NCBI GenBank assembly: GCA_047291315.1
Contig: JBDPYZ010000009.1
Span: 1 to 64,000 of the forward strand
Reading direction: 5' to 3'
Source: Arsenophonus fragariae
Lineage (GTDB): Bacteria; Pseudomonadota; Gammaproteobacteria; Enterobacterales; Enterobacteriaceae
Length of the DNA stretch: 64,000 bases
Shown here: piece after piece, positions 1 to 9,681 of the stretch
How positions within the stretch are numbered: the first letter of the stretch is position 1
Layout of the letters: each line of letters opens with the position of its first letter
Position numbers and translations under genes: made by a program
Notes under the pieces: model-generated
Told to the model about the DNA's origin: nothing
What the model saw: the letters and a program-made list of their open reading frames with translations, nothing else
Databases searched by the model: none

Positions 1-26
1 AAAAAAAAACGGCCATTAATGGCGGC
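1..26 (-). terminator. gapA rho-independent terminator
   Basis: On the minus strand a perfect 12-bp palindrome (GCCATTAATGGC, plus-strand positions 12-23) is followed by nine T residues (positions 9-1). It lies 23 bases beyond the gapA stop codon, the expected place for its intrinsic terminator. Confidence 0.8.
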
Positions 27-48
27 TTGAAGCGGGTAATTACGCTAT

Positions 49-1044
49 TTATTTAGCAATATGCGCAATTAAATCTAAAACTTTATTAGAATAACCGGTT
101 TCATTATCGTACCAGGCCACTAATTTTACAAAATTATCGTTTAAGGCAATACCGGCCTTGGCATCAAAAATTGATGTTAATTTTTCGCCATTAAAGTCAG
201 TGGAAACAACGTGATCTTCAGTGTAACCAAGAATGCCTTTTAATTCACCATTTGCTGCGTGTTGGATAGTCTGGCAAATTTCTTTATAAGAAGCAGGTTT
301 ATTTAAACGAACAGTTAGGTCGACAACTGAAACATTAGTTGTTGGAACACGGAAAGCCATACCGGTTAATTTGCCATTTAGTTCAGGAATGATTTTACCA
401 ACAGCTTTAGCAGCACCAGTTGATGAAGGAATGATGTTTTGTGAGGCACCACGTCCACCACGCCAATCTTTAGCTGAAGGTCCATCAACGGTTTTTTGAG
501 TTGCTGTTGTTGCATGAACCGTGGTCATCAGACCTTCAATGATACCAAATTTGTCATTGATAACTTTAGCTAATGGGGCTAGGCAGTTAGTGGTACACGA
601 AGCATTAGAAACAATATCCTGACCACTATAGGTGTTATGATTAACGCCCATAACAAACATCGGAGTATCATCTTTAGAAGGTCCAGTAACAACAACTTTT
701 TTTGCCCCGGCAGGAATATGTTTGCGCGCTGTTTCATCCGTTAAGAAAATACCTGTTGCTTCAGCAACAACATCAACGCCAACTTCATTCCATTTCAAGT
801 TAGCAGGGTCTTTTTCTGCCGTGCAGCGAATGGTTTTACCATTAACTACTAGGTGACCATCTTTTACTTCAATAGTACCGTTGAAACGGCCATGGGTTGA
901 GTCATATTTCAGCATATAGGCCATATAATTGGCATCTAGTAAATCATTGACTGCCACGATTTCGATATCTTTACGCTCTTGGGTAGCACGAAAAACAATA
1001 CGACCAATACGACCGAAACCATTAATACTTACTTTGATAGTCAT
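49..1044 (-). CDS. gapA: glyceraldehyde-3-phosphate dehydrogenase
   Basis: Cytosolic glycolytic enzyme that oxidises and phosphorylates glyceraldehyde-3-phosphate to 1,3-bisphosphoglycerate with NAD+. The 331-residue product begins with the NAD-binding GFGRIGR motif. It carries the catalytic Cys150 in SNASCTTNC and the activating His177 in TTVHATT, and matches E. coli GapA almost end to end. The open frame extends upstream to 1182, but the start at 1044 gives the family length and N-terminus (MTIKVS) and has a GGTGGA ribosome site 6 bases upstream. It is transcribed divergently from msrB. Clearly functional. Confidence 0.97.
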   Translation of the reverse strand: MTIKVSINGFGRIGRIVFRATQERKDIEIVAVNDLLDANYMAYMLKYDSTHGRFNGTIEVKDGHLVVNGKTIRCTAEKDPANLKWNEVGVDVVAEATGIFLTDETARKHIPAGAKKVVVTGPSKDDTPMFVMGVNHNTYSGQDIVSNASCTTNCLAPLAKVINDKFGIIEGLMTTVHATTATQKTVDGPSAKDWRGGRGASQNIIPSSTGAAKAVGKIIPELNGKLTGMAFRVPTTNVSVVDLTVRLNKPASYKEICQTIQHAANGELKGILGYTEDHVVSTDFNGEKLTSIFDAKAGIALNDNFVKLVAWYDNETGYSNKVLDLIAHIAK

Positions 1045-1287
1045 AGTATTTCCACCAGCTATATTTAATTTAAAAGAATTCAATATTGTTTCTATCGTTA
1101 CCAAAATCTTGCCATCCGTCAAGCGTAATAGTGTCAATACCATAAAAATTAACATATAAAGCCCCTTTTGTATGTTTAGCAAACAAGCTTAAGGCCAATG
1201 TTTTGATTCACTATTATCGGTCTCGACAGGAAGATTTAAAGTGAATATTGATAATATATGTAAATTATATCATAAATCAGATCAGAA

Positions 1288-1316
1288 AGCCCCTTTTTGC
1301 TGGGCTAAAAGGGGCT
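1288..1316. repeat. inverted repeat in the gapA/msrB divergent spacer
   Basis: Perfect 10-bp arms (AGCCCCTTTT / AAAAGGGGCT, 1288-1297 and 1307-1316) enclose a 9-base loop. No T-run follows on either strand, so it is not a standard terminator. The same AGCCCCTTTT decamer occurs again about 120 bp away near 1159-1169, inside the probable gapA leader. The function is unknown; a regulatory hairpin or a protein site between two divergent promoters is possible. Confidence 0.5.
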
Positions 1317-1389
1317 AAGATGGTTTAGTGTTAACTTTTGCTCATCATATAAATATAATTACGTTTACTAGTAAATAAAGACGCTTTTT

Positions 1390-1801
1390 ATGACAGAAAA
1401 AGAACATAGACGCATTAAGTCGAATAATCTTAATGAAATGCAACATCATGTTACTCAAGAAGCCGGAACGGGGCCGCCTTTTTCAGGTAAATTATTACAT
1501 AATTAATGAGAAGGTATTTATTATTGTCTGTGTTGCCATGCACCGCTTTTTCTTTCGCAAACAAAATTTGATACTGGCTGTGGCTAGCCAAGGTTTTACC
1601 ATCATATTAATGATCAAACCGTCAATTATATTGATGATTTTTCCTATGGTATGCAGCGTCGAAGTGCGTTGCCGTCACTGTAATGCGCATTTAGGCCATA
1701 TTTTTGCTGATGGCTCACAGTCGACTGGACAGCTTTATTGCATTAATTCTGTAGCATTAAGTTTTACCGATCAACAATCTGGCGAGGTAACTGAGGGTTA
1801 A
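1390..1801 (+). pseudogene. msrB: broken methionine-R-sulfoxide reductase B
   Basis: MsrB reduces methionine-R-sulfoxide in damaged proteins. Read across frames, the region aligns with the roughly 137-residue family. The N-terminus runs from the ATG at 1390 through GTGPPFSGKLLHN, then a stop and frameshift. The Zn-binding CxxC segment continues in a second frame, where the Trp codon of the conserved GCGWP motif has become TAG. A further frameshift precedes the C-terminal half (VRCRHCNAHLGHIF, then the catalytic-Cys segment LYCINS), which is intact. At least two frameshifts and one stop exclude a full product. Confidence 0.9.
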
Positions 1802-1866
1802 GTAAGTTTTACTAGATACAATATACAATAGAGATAAATACAAAATAAAAAGGAGGAGAGAAAAAT

Positions 1867-2121
1867 ATGGAGCTTAATGATCTTGTTGATTTAATTACCG
1901 TTGAGATTTATCAACGATTGCTGACTGCCGTTGAGTTGGGTAAATGGCCAGATGGTGTTGCGCTAACGCCTGAGCAAAAAGAAAATAGTTTGCAAGCTGT
2001 TATGCTTTGGCAGGCTAGGCATAATTATAATGCGCAGCATATGATGATAGGCACTGATGGGAATATTATTTTGAAAACAAAAAATGAGCTAAAGATATTG
2101 TTTGAGAGTGAACGGCGTTAA
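1867..2121 (+). CDS. yeaC: YeaC family protein (DUF1315)
   Basis: Small cytosolic protein of unknown function, 84 residues, in the position yeaC holds after msrB in E. coli. The segment KWPDGVALTPEQKEN followed by VMLWQARHN is the family's conserved core. A very strong ribosome site (AGGAGG) lies just upstream. It is slightly shorter than E. coli YeaC at the C-terminus. It survives intact between two broken neighbours (msrB and pncA), which suggests the product is still used. No biochemical role can be assigned. Confidence 0.88.
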   Translation: MELNDLVDLITVEIYQRLLTAVELGKWPDGVALTPEQKENSLQAVMLWQARHNYNAQHMMIGTDGNIILKTKNELKILFESERR

Positions 2122-2199
2122 CCAAAATCTATAAAATGTTAATAGATTGGTCACCCTTAGCGAAGGTCATGAGTACAGTCAATAGATATGAGTGAACAA

Positions 2200-2801
2200 A
2201 TTAGAAGATATTATTAATTTGGCGCCAGCTAATACCATTTATTGTAATGCGATGACTGCCTTCTGGATTAAGATTAACGCCCCTACAGCCATCTCGGATA
2301 ACCGTTACTTGATAACCTAATTGTACCGCATCAATTACGGTAAATTTTGCGCAGTAATCTGTTACTAAGTACATAATATATAAATGTTTTATTTTCTGTT
2401 AGCAAACGATCTAACTGGGTTACATGTTGATGATCATTATCAAAAAAACACTATAACTATCGATTGTGGCATTGACTCCTTTTTGAAAAATTGCTTGGAT
2501 TGCTGACTGATTAAGTGCTGGATGGAATTCCGCTTCTTTCTGATATTGCACACAATGAATTGGTCACCAAATTTGGCGTAAGCCATTAAGTTTACCTTCT
2601 GTGTCTACTTAAGTTCCTGAGTTGACGGCAAAAGCAGGACGCCAGTCTTGGCTGGCAATAATAGCAAATACCTTGTTGCTGGCAGTAGGTGATAACATCA
2701 TTGGCTGTATTAATAACGCTTTCGCTATCTAATACTTCTAGAGCGCCTCCATTACAAAAGTCATTTTGTAGATCGACCAGTAACAATGCGGTATGGGTCA
2801 T
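2200..2801 (-). pseudogene. pncA: broken nicotinamidase
   Basis: PncA deamidates nicotinamide to nicotinate in NAD salvage. The N-terminal 40 residues (ALLLVDLQNDFCNGGALE, with the catalytic-site Asp) are readable from the ATG at 2801. A further segment at about 2217-2372 encodes TDYCAKFTVIDAVQLGY and a GCRGVNLNPEGS-like stretch, which is the catalytic-Cys region. The middle is scrambled by frameshifts and stops. It sits 10 bp after ansA, as in E. coli. NAD salvage by this route is lost. Confidence 0.9.
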
Positions 2802-2811
2802 AATATTATCC

Positions 2812-3834
2812 TTAATAATTGTCGCTGTAACTCAGTTCACCTCGCAAATTTTTTTGCATCAGTGTACGAATATCATTTAAAGATAATGATTGACTGAGTA
2901 AATAATGAAGCTTGGTAAGTGCTGCCTCAAAAGTCATATCATAACCACTAATAACACCAATTTTGGCTAATGCGTGCCCGGTTGCATAACCATTCATGTT
3001 AACTCGTCCAGATAGACATTGTGTCAGATTAACTAGGATAATATCGTGTTGACAGGCTTTTTCAAGGCATTTTAATAACTCAGCTTGTGAAGGTGAATTA
3101 CCGATACCGTAAGAGCGGAGAATAAGTGCTTTGGTTGGTTGCAATAAGATGTTTTCGATACTTTGCGCTGAAATTCCAGGATAAATAGTAACAACACCAA
3201 TAGGTTGAGGTGTAATTTTATGGTTGCAGAAATTACCGCCTGTTTTTTGCACCGGGCCGCTTTGTAAATAACGTATGTGAATACCCGCATCAATCAATGG
3301 TGGACAATTAGGGGAAGTAAAGGCATCAAAACCATCAGCATGTGATTTAACGGTACGATTACCTCTAAATAATTTATTATTAAAAAAAAGTGTCACTTCA
3401 TTGATAGGGTAATTTGCTGCCAAGTACAAGGCATTAAGAAGATTGGTTTGGCCATCTGATCTTAACTCTTCTAGTGGTATTTGTGACCCTGTTACGATAA
3501 TCGGCTTATCTAGGTTATCAAACATAAATGAGAGTGCAGAAGCGGTAAAGGCCATGGTATCGGTGCCATGTAGAATGACAAAACCATCATAATTTTCATA
3601 ATTATCACTAATATCATCAGCAATGCATTGCCAATCTTGTGGCGTCATATTAGTAGAATCAATCAAAGGATTATGTTCCCGGATAGTGAAATGTGGCATT
3701 TCAGCTCGATGAAATTCTGGCATGCTTATTAGTTGTTTTTGTAGGTGGCCGGAAGCTGGCACATATCCATGTGTGGAATATTGCATGCCAATGGTGCCGC
3801 CTGTGTAAACGACATAGATGGATTTTTTCCCCAT
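2812..3834 (-). CDS. ansA: L-asparaginase I (cytosolic)
   Basis: Hydrolyses L-asparagine to aspartate and ammonia in the cytoplasm. The 340-residue product has both catalytic threonine motifs: YTGGTIG (Thr14) near the N-terminus and HGTDTMA (Thr91-Asp92). There is no signal peptide, which separates it from the periplasmic type II enzyme. It aligns with E. coli AnsA (338 aa) throughout. It is followed by the pncA pseudogene, so it now forms the only working gene of that pair. Confidence 0.95.
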   Translation of the reverse strand: MGKKSIYVVYTGGTIGMQYSTHGYVPASGHLQKQLISMPEFHRAEMPHFTIREHNPLIDSTNMTPQDWQCIADDISDNYENYDGFVILHGTDTMAFTASALSFMFDNLDKPIIVTGSQIPLEELRSDGQTNLLNALYLAANYPINEVTLFFNNKLFRGNRTVKSHADGFDAFTSPNCPPLIDAGIHIRYLQSGPVQKTGGNFCNHKITPQPIGVVTIYPGISAQSIENILLQPTKALILRSYGIGNSPSQAELLKCLEKACQHDIILVNLTQCLSGRVNMNGYATGHALAKIGVISGYDMTFEAALTKLHYLLSQSLSLNDIRTLMQKNLRGELSYSDNY

Positions 3835-3930
3835 TCTCTTTACCTAACAATATGAATCAGTGAAAATAAATAAATTTAAATAATTATAAAGTAGTTAGCT
3901 AATAAAATCTGTGGCATGTTAAATGTTAAT

Positions 3931-3956
3931 ATAAAATAAAGGCCCACATATTGGGC
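3931..3956 (-). terminator. probable sppA terminator
   Basis: On the minus strand the stem GCCCA-ATATG-TGGGC (plus positions 3942-3956) is followed by CTTTATTTTAT, about 30 bp beyond the sppA stop. The stem is short, so confidence is moderate. Confidence 0.55.
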
Positions 3957-3987
3957 GCTAGAGTTGTAATAATATGATATCTATTTA

Positions 3988-5868
3988 TTAATAAACTTCA
4001 CCACAATTTAAACAAAATGCGTAGCGATTTTGTGGATCATTCATATGACGGTAAAATTTTATTTGTTGCTGAAGGTCATTAGCAGCTTTTTTCGGAAGTA
4101 ACAATTGCAGTGTATCAGGCATCATTGTATTAGCGTTTGAAGTTAATTCAAGTATTAATTGATTAATAAAAGAGCGTTCAGGCTGCATCCAGTCAAGTGA
4201 AGGTGAGGTAATTTTAGCTAATTCAGCCGCTTTATTTACTGCATCGTCAAAATCACCCAGTTTATCAACTAGGCCATTTTTTAGCGCGTCTAAACCTACC
4301 CATACCCGACCTTGAGCGATTTTGTCTATTTCTGCTGGTGTTTTATGGCGCGCCAGAGCAACATATTTTAGGAAGGTGTGATAGCCATTTTCAATGGTGA
4401 TTTGCATCATGTCAGAAAATTGTTTATTGATCCCTTTTGTCTCTGAGATATCTGCTAATGGGGTGGTGGAGACACCATCAGTATAAACACCAATTGTATC
4501 TAAACTCTTTTCGAAGGTATTTATCACACCAAAAATACCAATTGAGCCGGTCAGAGTTGTTGGACTGGCAATAATATAATTGGCTGGTGTTGAAATCCAA
4601 TAACCACCTGATGCTGCCATTCCTCCCATCGAGACAACAATTTGTTTATTAGCGTCACGGGCAGCAACTAGTTCATTACGTATTGCTTCTGACGCGGTAA
4701 CACTACCACCTGGACTATTAACACGTAAAACAATTGCTTTGATATCTGGATTAAGTCTTGCTTTATGTATTTGTGCCACGGTTGTTTCACTACCCACCAT
4801 ACCGGGCTCTTGTGGTCCATCGATAATAACGCCTTGGGCAATTATCACAGCAATATTGCCCGGTTGATCATCGGGTTGCTTTTGTTGCATCAGTTGACTT
4901 TGCTGTGGCTGTTCATTGACATAATCATAGATACTGATGTAATTAAAATGCTGATCTTTATCGTTCCAGCCAAATTTTTTGCTTAACTCTTTCTCCATAG
5001 CTGCGCCGGTAAAAATATGATCAATTAGTTTTTGTTTAACCGCATAGTGTGCACTGTCACCATTGACGCTTTTCATTTCTTCAATCAATTTATCGGCGCC
5101 TGGGAAAATATTTTCTGGGGTTATTTGTCGATTTTGAGCAACGGTTGATAAATATTGTTGCCATAGTGAACCGATCCAGACTTTATCTGCTTCACGTGCT
5201 TCAGGTGATATATTGTCACGAATAAATGACTCTACCGCTGATTTATAGGTGCCAACCCGGAATATATGGCTATTGACTTTTAAGTTATCCAGGAGCGTCT
5301 TATAATAGAGTTTGTTGGTTGAAAAACCGTAAATTCCGACATTACCTTGTTGTGACATATAGATATTATTAGCAAAACTGGCTAAATAATATTGCGATTG
5401 ATTATAGCCATTACCCACTGCGTAAATGGGTTTTCCCGCCTGTTTAAACTCTGTCAACGCTTTACCAATGTATTGTAAAGATGACTGATTGGAACCAATT
5501 AGATTATCCAGATGTAAAACGATACCGGTAATTTTGTCGTCATATGTTGCCCGGCGAATAATATTTACAATGTCAAAGAGAGAGTTTTCTTGCATACGTT
5601 TGCTTGAGGAGCCTAATAATTCACGGCTCATTTTGCCAAAGGGGTTTGGGATAGAGACTTGATCAACAATCACACCTTGTAGATCAATAAGTAGCGCACC
5701 ATGATATTGGCTAGTAGATTTTTTTTCACTTTTATAGGTAAAATAACTGCTTGCTGCAATAAAAATCAAAAAAAGATAGATAAAACTGGTGACAAATCGT
5801 CTGATAAAATTAAGTAATCGCCAGCTAAACCTTAAAAAGGTTGCGATTAAATTCCATGGGTTTCGCAT
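3988..5868 (-). CDS. sppA: protease IV, signal peptide peptidase SppA
   Basis: Inner-membrane serine protease that degrades cleaved signal peptides. The 626-residue protein has one N-terminal membrane segment (about residues 26-45). It also has the two tandem S49 domains of the long form. The Ser/Lys dyad is visible as Lys209 in RVGTYKSAVE and Ser420 in MAASGGYWIS, and PGGSVTASE forms the conserved oxyanion region. Length is close to E. coli SppA (618). It stands alone, with its own terminator. A second S49 peptidase, SohB, lies at 44327. Confidence 0.96.
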   Translation of the reverse strand: MRNPWNLIATFLRFSWRLLNFIRRFVTSFIYLFLIFIAASSYFTYKSEKKSTSQYHGALLIDLQGVIVDQVSIPNPFGKMSRELLGSSSKRMQENSLFDIVNIIRRATYDDKITGIVLHLDNLIGSNQSSLQYIGKALTEFKQAGKPIYAVGNGYNQSQYYLASFANNIYMSQQGNVGIYGFSTNKLYYKTLLDNLKVNSHIFRVGTYKSAVESFIRDNISPEAREADKVWIGSLWQQYLSTVAQNRQITPENIFPGADKLIEEMKSVNGDSAHYAVKQKLIDHIFTGAAMEKELSKKFGWNDKDQHFNYISIYDYVNEQPQQSQLMQQKQPDDQPGNIAVIIAQGVIIDGPQEPGMVGSETTVAQIHKARLNPDIKAIVLRVNSPGGSVTASEAIRNELVAARDANKQIVVSMGGMAASGGYWISTPANYIIASPTTLTGSIGIFGVINTFEKSLDTIGVYTDGVSTTPLADISETKGINKQFSDMMQITIENGYHTFLKYVALARHKTPAEIDKIAQGRVWVGLDALKNGLVDKLGDFDDAVNKAAELAKITSPSLDWMQPERSFINQLILELTSNANTMMPDTLQLLLPKKAANDLQQQIKFYRHMNDPQNRYAFCLNCGEVY

Positions 5869-6104
5869 GTGATCTCCAATTATATGATTAACATATTTAT
5901 CTTAAAGGACATAAGATAATTGTCAGTTATAAGTCATAGAATAATTAAATATTATTTAATTGCTATTCAAGCTGATTGAAAATGTTACCTTACTATACTA
6001 ATGCTGACGATAATATTCTATTTTTGATAAAATGGTCATTTTTACGTTATTTGTAGCTATTCAATTAGTTGCAATGAAAGTTAATTTTTAAAAAGGAGGA
6101 ATCT

Positions 6105-6656
6105 ATGGATGCTTTAACGCTATTATTAACACGACGTTCTATGAGTCATCTAACAACACCAGCACCTGAAGGGCCGTCACTGGATAATATTTTGGCAGCC
6201 GGAATGCGAGCACCTGATCATGGTGTGTTGCGGCCTTGGCATTTTGTTGTGATCCAAAATCAAGGGCTGGATAAATTTGGCCAGTTACTTGAAAAAGCAG
6301 CTATTAACGCTAATTTGGGAAAAGAAGTTGAAGAAAAAGCGAAAAAAGCGCCTCTACGAGCCCCTTTAATTATTACTGTCATTGCAAAAATTGTCGTCGA
6401 TTCGAAAATTCCTGCTTGGGAGCAAGTTGTTACTGCAGGTTGTTGTGTTCACGCTATGCAGATGGCCGCCGTTGCCCAAGGATTTGGTGGTATCTGGCGT
6501 ACCGGTTCTTGGACGACTGATCCGGTTGTCAGATCAGGTCTAGCTTGCCAAGAACGTGATAAAATTGTTGGCTTTCTCTATTTAGGAACCCCAAAATTCA
6601 ACCTTCCAATGAAGGGGACTTCACAAGATATGAAAGATTTTGTAACTGATTATTAA
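6105..6656 (+). CDS. ydjA: YdjA family nitroreductase
   Basis: FMN-dependent minimal nitroreductase-fold oxidoreductase; the physiological substrate is unknown. It is exactly the E. coli length (183 aa). RRSMSHL at the N-terminus (phosphate-binding Arg-Arg-Ser), RAPDHGVLRPWHF and GGIWRTGSW are the family's FMN-site motifs. An AGGAGG ribosome site precedes the ATG at 6105. It lies just upstream of the selD pseudogene, as in E. coli, and is intact while selD is not, so its role does not depend on selenium metabolism. Confidence 0.93.
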   Translation: MDALTLLLTRRSMSHLTTPAPEGPSLDNILAAGMRAPDHGVLRPWHFVVIQNQGLDKFGQLLEKAAINANLGKEVEEKAKKAPLRAPLIITVIAKIVVDSKIPAWEQVVTAGCCVHAMQMAAVAQGFGGIWRTGSWTTDPVVRSGLACQERDKIVGFLYLGTPKFNLPMKGTSQDMKDFVTDY

Positions 6657-6666
6657 AGGAAAAAAT

Positions 6667-7706
6667 ATGCCATTTAAAAATCAAATTAACCTAATTCAGT
6701 CACGGAGCAGGTTGTGGTTGTAAAATTGCGCCAAATATATTAGAGACCATTTTATATAGTGAACGTAAAAAATTTAAAGATCCTCATTTGCTAGTTGGTA
6801 ATGAGACCAATGATGACGCTGCTGTTTATGACCTTGGGAATGGCGGATTATCAATCCAACGGATTTTTTTATGCCAATAGTGGATGATCCGATTGATTTT
6901 GGGCGTATTGCTGCGACTAATGCAATTAGTGATATTTATGCGAGTGACGTCAACCCATTATTATAGCAATTACTATAATAATGGGTTGGCCCATTGATAA
7001 AATTCCAGCTGTGATTGCACAGCAAGTGATTAAAGGAGGGTATGGTATGTCAGGATGCAGGCATATCACTAGCAGGAGATCATCCAATTGATGTTCCAGA
7101 GCCTATATTTGGTTTAGCCATGACAGGTATCATTAATACAGCTAAAGTAAAAAAGAATAGTACTATTTTAGCAGGTAGCCAATTATTTTGAACTAAACCG
7201 TTAGGAATTGGTATTCAAACAACAGCAGAAAAAAAATTATTATTACTTGAACATGAAGGATTAGCTACTCAAGTTATGTGTCAATTAAATAAATCAGTCT
7301 CAGACTTGGCAAATATTGAGGGTGTTACTGCGATGACGGATGTAACAGCTTTTGATCTGTTAGGCCACTTAACTGAAATCTGCTGGGCGGCTGATTTACA
7401 GGCGACAGGACTTTTTCGCAAATAGCTAAATTACCACATATTGAAAGTTATATTGAGCAGGGGTGTGTACCTGGTGGAACCCAACGCAATTTTGTTAGTT
7501 ATAGCCATTTTTTAGGCCAGATGCCACCGTTACAACTCAATGTGTTATGTGATTCGCAGACATCAGGAGGATTATTAATGGCTGTTTTATCATCAGCAAT
7601 TGCTGAAGTTAAACTAATTGCTTTGAAAAATAATTTATCCTTAAGTGCGATCGGTCAATTAGATAAACCCAAATCTGGAAGAGCGATGATTGAGGTAGTT
7701 AAATAA
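6667..7706 (+). pseudogene. selD: broken selenophosphate synthetase
   Basis: SelD makes selenophosphate for selenocysteine and selenouridine. Homology runs the full length across several frames. It covers the SHGAGCGCKI active-site segment (Cys retained), LLVGNETNDDAAVYDLGNG, and then FGRIAATNAISDIYAS. Further on come DVPEPIFGLAMTGIINTAKV, TAEKKLLL and the intact tail CDSQTSGGLLMAVL. Stops (for example after NPLL near 6966 and at LF* near 7190) and at least four frameshifts disrupt it. The stop lies 3 bp before topB. Confidence 0.93.
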
Positions 7707-7709
7707 CCT

Positions 7710-9656
7710 ATGCGCCGTCTATTTATTGCAGAAAAACCTAGTTTAGCGCGTGCTATTGCTGATGTTTTACCAAAGCCACATAAACGACAAGACGGCTATA
7801 TTGTGTGTGGTGATTCTCAATATGTGACATGGTGTATTGGGCATCTATTAGAACAAGCTGAACCCGAAGCTTATGATCCCAGTTTCGCACGTTGGTCATT
7901 AGCTGATTTACCGATCATTCCTGAAAAATGGCAATTAAAACCACGAGCCTCGGTTATTAAGCAACTTAATACGATTAAAACACTATTAGCTCAGACCGAT
8001 GAGATTGTACATGCTGGCGATCCTGATCGCGAAGGACAATTGCTGGTGGATGAAGTATTAGATTTTTTAATTTTGCCTAATGATAAAAAACAGTTTGTTC
8101 GGCGTTGTTTAATTAGCGATCTAAATCCCCAAGCAGTGCTTAAAGCTATCCAAAGGTTAAGAAATAATCATGATTTTATTCCACTTTGTGTATCTGCATT
8201 GGCTAGAGCCAGAGCAGATTGGTTATATGGCATAAATATGACGCGGGCTTATACTTTGCTTGGTCAACGAGGCGGTTATCAAGGGGTATTATCCGTTGGT
8301 CGAGTTCAAACGCCGGTATTAGGGTTGGTAGTAAGAAGAGATGAAGATATTGAATATTTTGTTGCCAAAGATTTTTTTGAAGTAAAAGCTCATATAATCA
8401 CACCAAATGAAGAATGTTTTACTGCTATCTGGCAACCAAGTAAAGCCTGCATTGATTATCAGGATGAAGAAGGGCGTCTCATTCATAGACCCTTAGCCGA
8501 GCATGTAGCTGTACGAATCACTAATCAACCGGCCTTGGTTGTTGCATATCAAAATAAGAAAGAATCAGAAATTTCCCCCTTGCCATATTCATTATCGGCT
8601 TTACAAATTGAAGCTGCTAAAAAATATGGCTTAAGTGCAAAGGAAATTCTTGATATCTGTCAACAATTATATGAAAAACATAAAGTTATCACTTATCCTC
8701 GTTCCGATAGTCGTTACTTACCGCAAGAGCATTTTGCCAGTCGTCATGGGGTATTAAAAGCTATTTCTATTCATCAGCCCGGACTAAAAAAATTTGAATT
8801 GCCTGAGTTAGATAAGCAAAATCGCTGTTGGGATGATAAAAAAGTGGATGCACATCATGCAATTATTCCTACCGCTAGAGCAACGGCAGTGCAGCTTAAT
8901 CAAAACGAAAACAAAATTTATGAGTTGATTGCTTGTCAATATATTATCCAGTTTATGGCTAGTGCAAAGTTTCATAAACGGGTTATTGAACTGGAGATCG
9001 CTGGTGGAAAATTTATAGCCAGAGCTCGTTTTTTGGTTGAACCTGGTTGGCGTACAATATTGAGCACTAAGGAACAGGATGCTGATAACGATGGCATGCG
9101 ACTACCAGAGGTAAAGGTAAAAGAGGAACTATTTTGCGAGCGGGGTGAAGTAATAGAAAAGCAAACCCAGCCACCAAAACCTTTCACTGATGCAACGTTA
9201 TTGTCGGCTATGACAGGTATTGCCCGTTTTGTGCAAGATAAAGCACTGAAAAAGGTATTGAGAGCAACGGATGGTTTAGGTACAGAAGCTACTCGAGCGG
9301 GTATTATTGATTTATTATTTAAACGAAAATTTTTAGTTAAAAAAGGCCGTTATATCCATGCTGCGCCCGCTGGAAAAGCCTTGTTTAAGGTTTTACCAGC
9401 GGTGGCAGTATTGCCTGATATGACTGCTCAGTGGGAGTCTAAATTAACCCAAATCAGTGAAAAACAGTTTCGTTATCAGGATTTTATGTCACCATTGTCT
9501 GAGACAGTAAAAATGTTGATTCAACAAGCAAAACAACAAACTGATTTAACCATATTTCGCACCTTATCGGTCATCGAAGATGAAACGGAAAAAAAGTTAT
9601 TAGTAAAGAAGAAGAAGAAAAATAGCCGAAAAGTGAAATCAAATGATAGCCCTTAA
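7710..9656 (+). CDS. topB: DNA topoisomerase III
   Basis: Type IA topoisomerase that decatenates DNA through single-strand passage. The 648-residue protein starts RRLFIAEKPSLARAIA (Toprim domain) with the acidic DPDRE motif at 104-108. The active-site tyrosine is Tyr329 in VITYPRSDSRYLP. ATDGLGTEATRAGII marks the conserved C-terminal part of the catalytic core. The tail is Lys-rich (KKKKKNSRK), as in E. coli (653 aa). The start overlaps the dead selD reading region by only 3 bp spacing, so translation may once have been coupled. Confidence 0.96.
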   Translation: MRRLFIAEKPSLARAIADVLPKPHKRQDGYIVCGDSQYVTWCIGHLLEQAEPEAYDPSFARWSLADLPIIPEKWQLKPRASVIKQLNTIKTLLAQTDEIVHAGDPDREGQLLVDEVLDFLILPNDKKQFVRRCLISDLNPQAVLKAIQRLRNNHDFIPLCVSALARARADWLYGINMTRAYTLLGQRGGYQGVLSVGRVQTPVLGLVVRRDEDIEYFVAKDFFEVKAHIITPNEECFTAIWQPSKACIDYQDEEGRLIHRPLAEHVAVRITNQPALVVAYQNKKESEISPLPYSLSALQIEAAKKYGLSAKEILDICQQLYEKHKVITYPRSDSRYLPQEHFASRHGVLKAISIHQPGLKKFELPELDKQNRCWDDKKVDAHHAIIPTARATAVQLNQNENKIYELIACQYIIQFMASAKFHKRVIELEIAGGKFIARARFLVEPGWRTILSTKEQDADNDGMRLPEVKVKEELFCERGEVIEKQTQPPKPFTDATLLSAMTGIARFVQDKALKKVLRATDGLGTEATRAGIIDLLFKRKFLVKKGRYIHAAPAGKALFKVLPAVAVLPDMTAQWESKLTQISEKQFRYQDFMSPLSETVKMLIQQAKQQTDLTIFRTLSVIEDETEKKLLVKKKKKNSRKVKSNDSP

Positions 9657-9673
9657 ATAGTGTTATCATTTGA
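9639..9673. terminator. bidirectional terminator between topB and xthA
   Basis: Perfect 10-bp arms TCAAATGATA (9639-9648) and TATCATTTGA (9664-9673) flank the topB stop codon. The hairpin sits between the convergent topB and xthA genes, with T-rich sequence on the plus-strand exit. Confidence 0.6.
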
Positions 9674-9681
9674 CTTTAATT

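Noticed and set aside
1045..1182. N-terminal extension of the gapA frame
   Set aside because: Upstream 46 codons do not resemble GapA; the internal ATG at 1044 has a good ribosome site and gives exact family length.
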